DNA of 64,000 nucleotides from NCBI RefSeq assembly GCF_910596095.1, contig NC_056551.1, positions 2,852,001 through 2,916,000 on the forward strand, written 5' to 3'. This DNA is from Thunnus maccoyii. Lineage: Eukaryota; Chordata; Actinopteri; Scombriformes; Scombridae. The position numbers were made by a program, and so were the translations under genes. Below the pieces are notes generated by a model, which was not told the origin of the DNA, searched no databases, and worked only from the letters and a program-made list of their open reading frames with translations. Each line of letters opens with the position of its first letter. Positions within the stretch are counted from its first letter, which is position 1. Positions 60,216 to 64,000 of this stretch are shown one piece after another.

Positions 60216-62415
60216 ATTATTAAGTGTCTAATGTGGGAGGGGTGGGGGTGGGGGGAGGGGATACTGGTGTTGCACCATATGTAACAAACTACTGTAGCTA
60301 CAAGTCATGGACAGGTAGCGTGTCGCTAATGTGGATTTTGAAGAGCAGCAACCAAACCAGCATCTAACTGGACCGGAGTTACATTTGCAGGTATGTTTAC
60401 ATGCTGTTTAATATGCTGCAGCTGAGCAGCTAATTAGCTAACTAGCCTGCTAACTGATGTTAGCAATGCACTTTTTCCTGGTGAATGTTTGTTTGGTGGC
60501 TTGTTCAACAAGCTAAGCTGCAGGACAAGATGTGTGTTCATGTTTTTAAGTAAGATAAGAAGAAGACTTTAGCAGGAAACCTAATGTGGGTTGTTGTTCA
60601 GAGTCTGTGGCTCTTGTGTTGTGTAGCAGGATGCTATCAGGCTCAGTGTGACTGTCTGCTCTGCCTATGACAGAACGACATGTTATTATTTTACATGAGA
60701 TTTGATTTGCTGTATGGAAATAAGGACTCCAACTATGTAAGCAGATGATGGAACAACATTTCATTGAAATAATGTAAAACTAGGGGGCGCCATCATGAAA
60801 CCAAAGAAATTAAATATGAACTTCTCCATTTTGGTTTCAGATTTTTTTCTCAAAGGAGAACACAGGACAAGTGATTTACAGAGCAGATATACTGCTGTAG
60901 TAGACAAAAACAAACAAACAAAAAAAGTTCAGTTGAACCTGAAGTAGGAGTGCAATTAGTTTGATAATAGGTCATGATATGATCTGGAAGATTTCCCTAT
61001 ATGAACTATTTATTGTACATAAAAGTACATATTTGGAAAATATTCATATCATACATTGTAAGAAAGTGAGTTTCCAGAAAAGGAGGTGATACAGTGTAAG
61101 CATTTTTGGGGATGAAACTTTTGCCCACAGTGCACTGTGAGACTGAAAGAATGATGAAGGGTGTGGAAACAAACAAAAAAACAAAAACAAGTACCTTACT
61201 TCCCTAATTAGGCAATACCAATAGATTTTGTAACTTTTGCACATGATCTCTTTTTTCAAATCAAGGTCTTGTCATGATTCTGATGCATTTAGAGACTGAA
61301 GGCAATTCATCATTCACAAGTGAGAACTGTGATATAGCCTATTTTGCATTGTGTTGTTTTATCACAAAATAATGAGGGGTTTATTATTTTTTAATGTTTA
61401 ATGACAATGTTTCTGCTTTGAACCACTCTGTATACAGAGTGAGGTTTTTGAGTGGGAAAGACTCAATGTTGTGTCATCTGCAAACATTATGGCAGAAATG
61501 TTGGACACATTTGGCTCTATTGTTCTATTGATATTTCAAATTGACACATTATCTGAGTTTTTATCGGAGTTTTCTGCTTCGTGTTAACGTGTTCCTCATA
61601 GCTAAAAAAAAATGATGATTAGCTATGAGACAATGAGGTGATGACAGTCCTCGTGTCTCAGTTTCAGTGAAAAAGGAACTCACACTCATCAGGAGATTCT
61701 ACAGAAACTCATAAACACAGTTCATGTTTTAAAGTCCCTCTCCACTCAAAAACATGTTTCTTCTTGTTCCTTCAGTTGGATGTTTGAGCTTGATATGATA
61801 TGATTTATTTGTGGATTACAGACACAAAAACAGAAATCCAAGGGATAAAATGGTAAAGTGAAAACACTTATTTCCAACATGGCTAAAATATATTAAAAGA
61901 CAAAGAAACATAAACAAAACCACAAGACATTCAACATAAAAACTAAACAATACAATCATGAAATCCAAAACACATCACCACAATTTAAAATGAATAAAAA
62001 ATAATAAAGCCCACATCAAAATACAAGGACAATTTGATAGCTAAAGTAACAATGTCATTGCAGATTTCAATATAAATCTGTGACCCTGTTCCATAAGTAA
62101 GTCCTAACCTGCCTCCTATAAGCTGCTCATCTCCTGGAAACTACTTCCATGTTCTCAGATGGCAGATCCTCCTCCCATTCAGGAAGTCTCTGATTGTCTG
62201 CAGTGTCACTCAGAGGCCAGATCCAGCTTCGACAAGATGTTTCACCATGCAGAATGATGTATGTGTTAGGTTTTTTTCACATTTATCTGCGGAATGGGTA
62301 AAGTTTCTCTGTGCTAACCTTAAATCTCAGTTTAAGGGGTTTGCCTACAAGCAGGGTTTGTGACATCACAACCACAACTAGATTGGAACAAACAGTGGTC
62401 CAGTACGCAACTTAC

Positions 62416-62931
62416 TAGGGATGTGCAGAAGGTTCAGTATTTGTATTTGTATCTGTATTTGTTGAGGCAACAATATTATTTGTATTTGTATTCGAATAAA
62501 AGTGGAAAGAGGCTTAAAAATCCTGTTTCTGTTTTTATTATGCTTTTAATTTTAGAAAATTAAATAAGTGTTACAATAAGTGTTCATGAGGTGTTCCCTT
62601 GGGAGCATTTCATGTTTATCAGTAGCTCAGCTTTATCTCTGGGGAGCACCCCCAACTCTGGGAGTGATGTCCAAATTAGGAAATGTGCGTCATGTAGCAG
62701 GTGGATGTGACTCCCCTCGTTGAAACCTGCTGATAGACGTAACAGCGGAGCAGAGGAGAGAGACTGAGATAGCAATGTAACCGACCTGCGCGCTGGTATT
62801 TGACATGGGTTTTTTTCTTCTCGAAAACAAATCATTTTTAAAATATTTGTATGAAACAAATATTTGTAAAAAAAAAAAAAACACTATTTGTGCTTTTCTG
62901 AATAACGTATTTGTATTCAGGCACACCCCTA
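62416..62931. mobile_element. hAT-like MITE with 8-bp target duplication
   Basis: A 516-bp unit with direct flanks CAACTTAC at 62408-62415 and 62932-62939. TIRs: TAGGGATGTGCAG on the left and, reverse complemented, TAGGGGTGTGCCTG on the right. Subterminal TTGTATTTGTATT repeats lie at both ends. No open frame belongs to a known transposase. Clean duplications suggest recent insertion. Confidence 0.82.
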
Positions 62932-64000
62932 CAACTTACATAGGTGTGATGTGGAAACTTGAAACCTCCAGTGCACAAACAGTGAAAATGGACTTTTCAG
63001 TGAGGTAGGAGACATCTTGTGTCCAGCAGTTAAACTTCCAGATGTTTCAGTGAGGAACAATGAATAAATGCCATTTTAGGGATCATAATGAGGTAATTGG
63101 ACTGTTTTTGTGGAAAAACATGGGTTTCCAAGTATTTTTACATATTTTTTATGTCTGGAGGGGATCTTTAAACATTTTTAGTATCTTCATGAGAAAAAAT
63201 ATATATAATTATATAAAAAAATATATAATTGAAGTCACTTCATTTAAACTTAAATCTAAAAATAAATCAAGATGGAAATCTCTTCTAAAAAATAAAACCA
63301 AACACAATTTGACTTAACAAGTTAAAGTTTGGACTTTGTGTTGTTGTTGAGGACGGAGCCAAACTGAGTCACCAATGTTAATGACAGTGTTTATGGAAAT
63401 CCTTCAATGACAGATGAGTCAAGCTGTTATCACTCAAACACGTAGGTCAGTCCAGAAAACCTGTGGCTGCCCTCAGAGGGAAACAGAAGTCTTAAACACT
63501 CATCAATAAAACCTTCAATAGACAACACAGAACAAGGCTGCACAGTCCTGTTATTTTACTCATAGAAAATGCTTACAAATCTGGAATCTGCATTTTTTTT
63601 CTGCCAAATTTCATGAGATGGACTCGTAAACACTCAGTTATGGACATTTGAACTCATCATCAAATTTAGCAAGATCACATTTGGTTAGAAGCCAAACCTG
63701 TCTACTAAAAATTATATGTTTATATACTATACTAATTAGCAACAGCAAATACATTTAGATACATTTACAATACATTTTGAGAGAAATGTTATAAATTTAA
63801 TAAGAAAATGTTTTAGTGAATTGTTGAAATGTCAACAGATAATTTATTTGATCAAATGTAATGTGTAGAAAACATGGTTAAGAGTGGATGAAATGTAGGA
63901 GTGGTGAAAAACTCCTACATAGGCAGTGCACTGTTGCACAAAATACAAGGGGTCTCAATTAGTACCATACAATAATCAATAATCATCAAAATTAACATTT

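Larger units (their letters stand above)
55954..64000. other. Jun 3' UTR and right-hand intergenic region
   Basis: No further gene recognised. The first part is the Jun 3' UTR, possibly to about 59.4 kb. The region then holds MITEs at 58142-58858 and 62416-62931, repeat copy B at 59940-60215, a G-rich block near 60238-60260, and AT-rich sequence. Open frames here are short and low in complexity. Confidence 0.55.

Noticed and set aside
1..64000. CRISPR array, prokaryotic defence system, integrated virus
   Set aside because: No spaced direct-repeat array, phage or retroviral gene was recognised; all content fits a teleost chromosome.

Overview
The window is genomic DNA from a ray-finned fish, most likely a percomorph teleost. 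The evidence is multi-exon genes with GT/AG introns and vertebrate protein families, AT-rich intergenic DNA full of CA/GT and GA/CT microsatellites, and many short dispersed repeats of kinds I associate with teleost genomes (Tc1/mariner, hAT, L2-like LINEs, tRNA-derived SINEs, TIR-bounded MITEs). No bacterial operon, CRISPR array or prophage is present.

Four protein-coding genes can be supported. (1) 5089-11515, minus strand: ptpa, the PP2A phosphatase activator. Eight exons are visible, and the last ~60 codons lie off the left edge. (2) 12264-24414, plus strand: crat, carnitine O-acetyltransferase. All 14 coding exons join in frame to a 637-residue protein ending in the peroxisomal signal AKL. 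ptpa and crat are head to head about 750 bp apart, the same divergent arrangement as human PTPA/CRAT on 9q34. (3) 29527-40202, plus strand: a type I cytokine receptor of the LIFR/OSMR group. Seventeen exons join to 897 residues with a signal peptide, WSEWS box, one transmembrane helix, a box 1 and three YxxQ motifs. (4) 54898-55953, plus strand: an intronless Jun-family bZIP gene of 351 codons. It mixes JunD, JunB and c-Jun features and has lost several regulatory elements of the family.

Layout: 1-5088 is the ptpa terminal intron or beyond and holds no recognised exon. 5.1-24.4 kb holds the ptpa/crat pair, with a decayed Tc1 element in crat intron 2 and a long repeat-rich crat intron 7. 24.4-29.5 kb is intergenic. 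29.5-40.2 kb is the receptor gene. 40.2-54.9 kb is a mobile-element-rich interval with a Tigger-like MITE nested in a hAT-like element and a LINE nested in a Tc1-like element, followed by probable Jun upstream sequence. 56-64 kb is the Jun 3' side and intergenic DNA with two more TIR elements.

The genes do not form a pathway: PP2A regulation, acyl-carnitine metabolism, gp130-family signalling and AP-1 transcription. I found no wholly new system. The most interesting item is the divergent Jun paralogue in a 9q34-like neighbourhood, where mammals have no JUN gene to my knowledge. The receptor's reduced ectodomain and the nested transposons follow. All exon boundaries were read by eye and checked by reading-frame continuity, not by alignment software.
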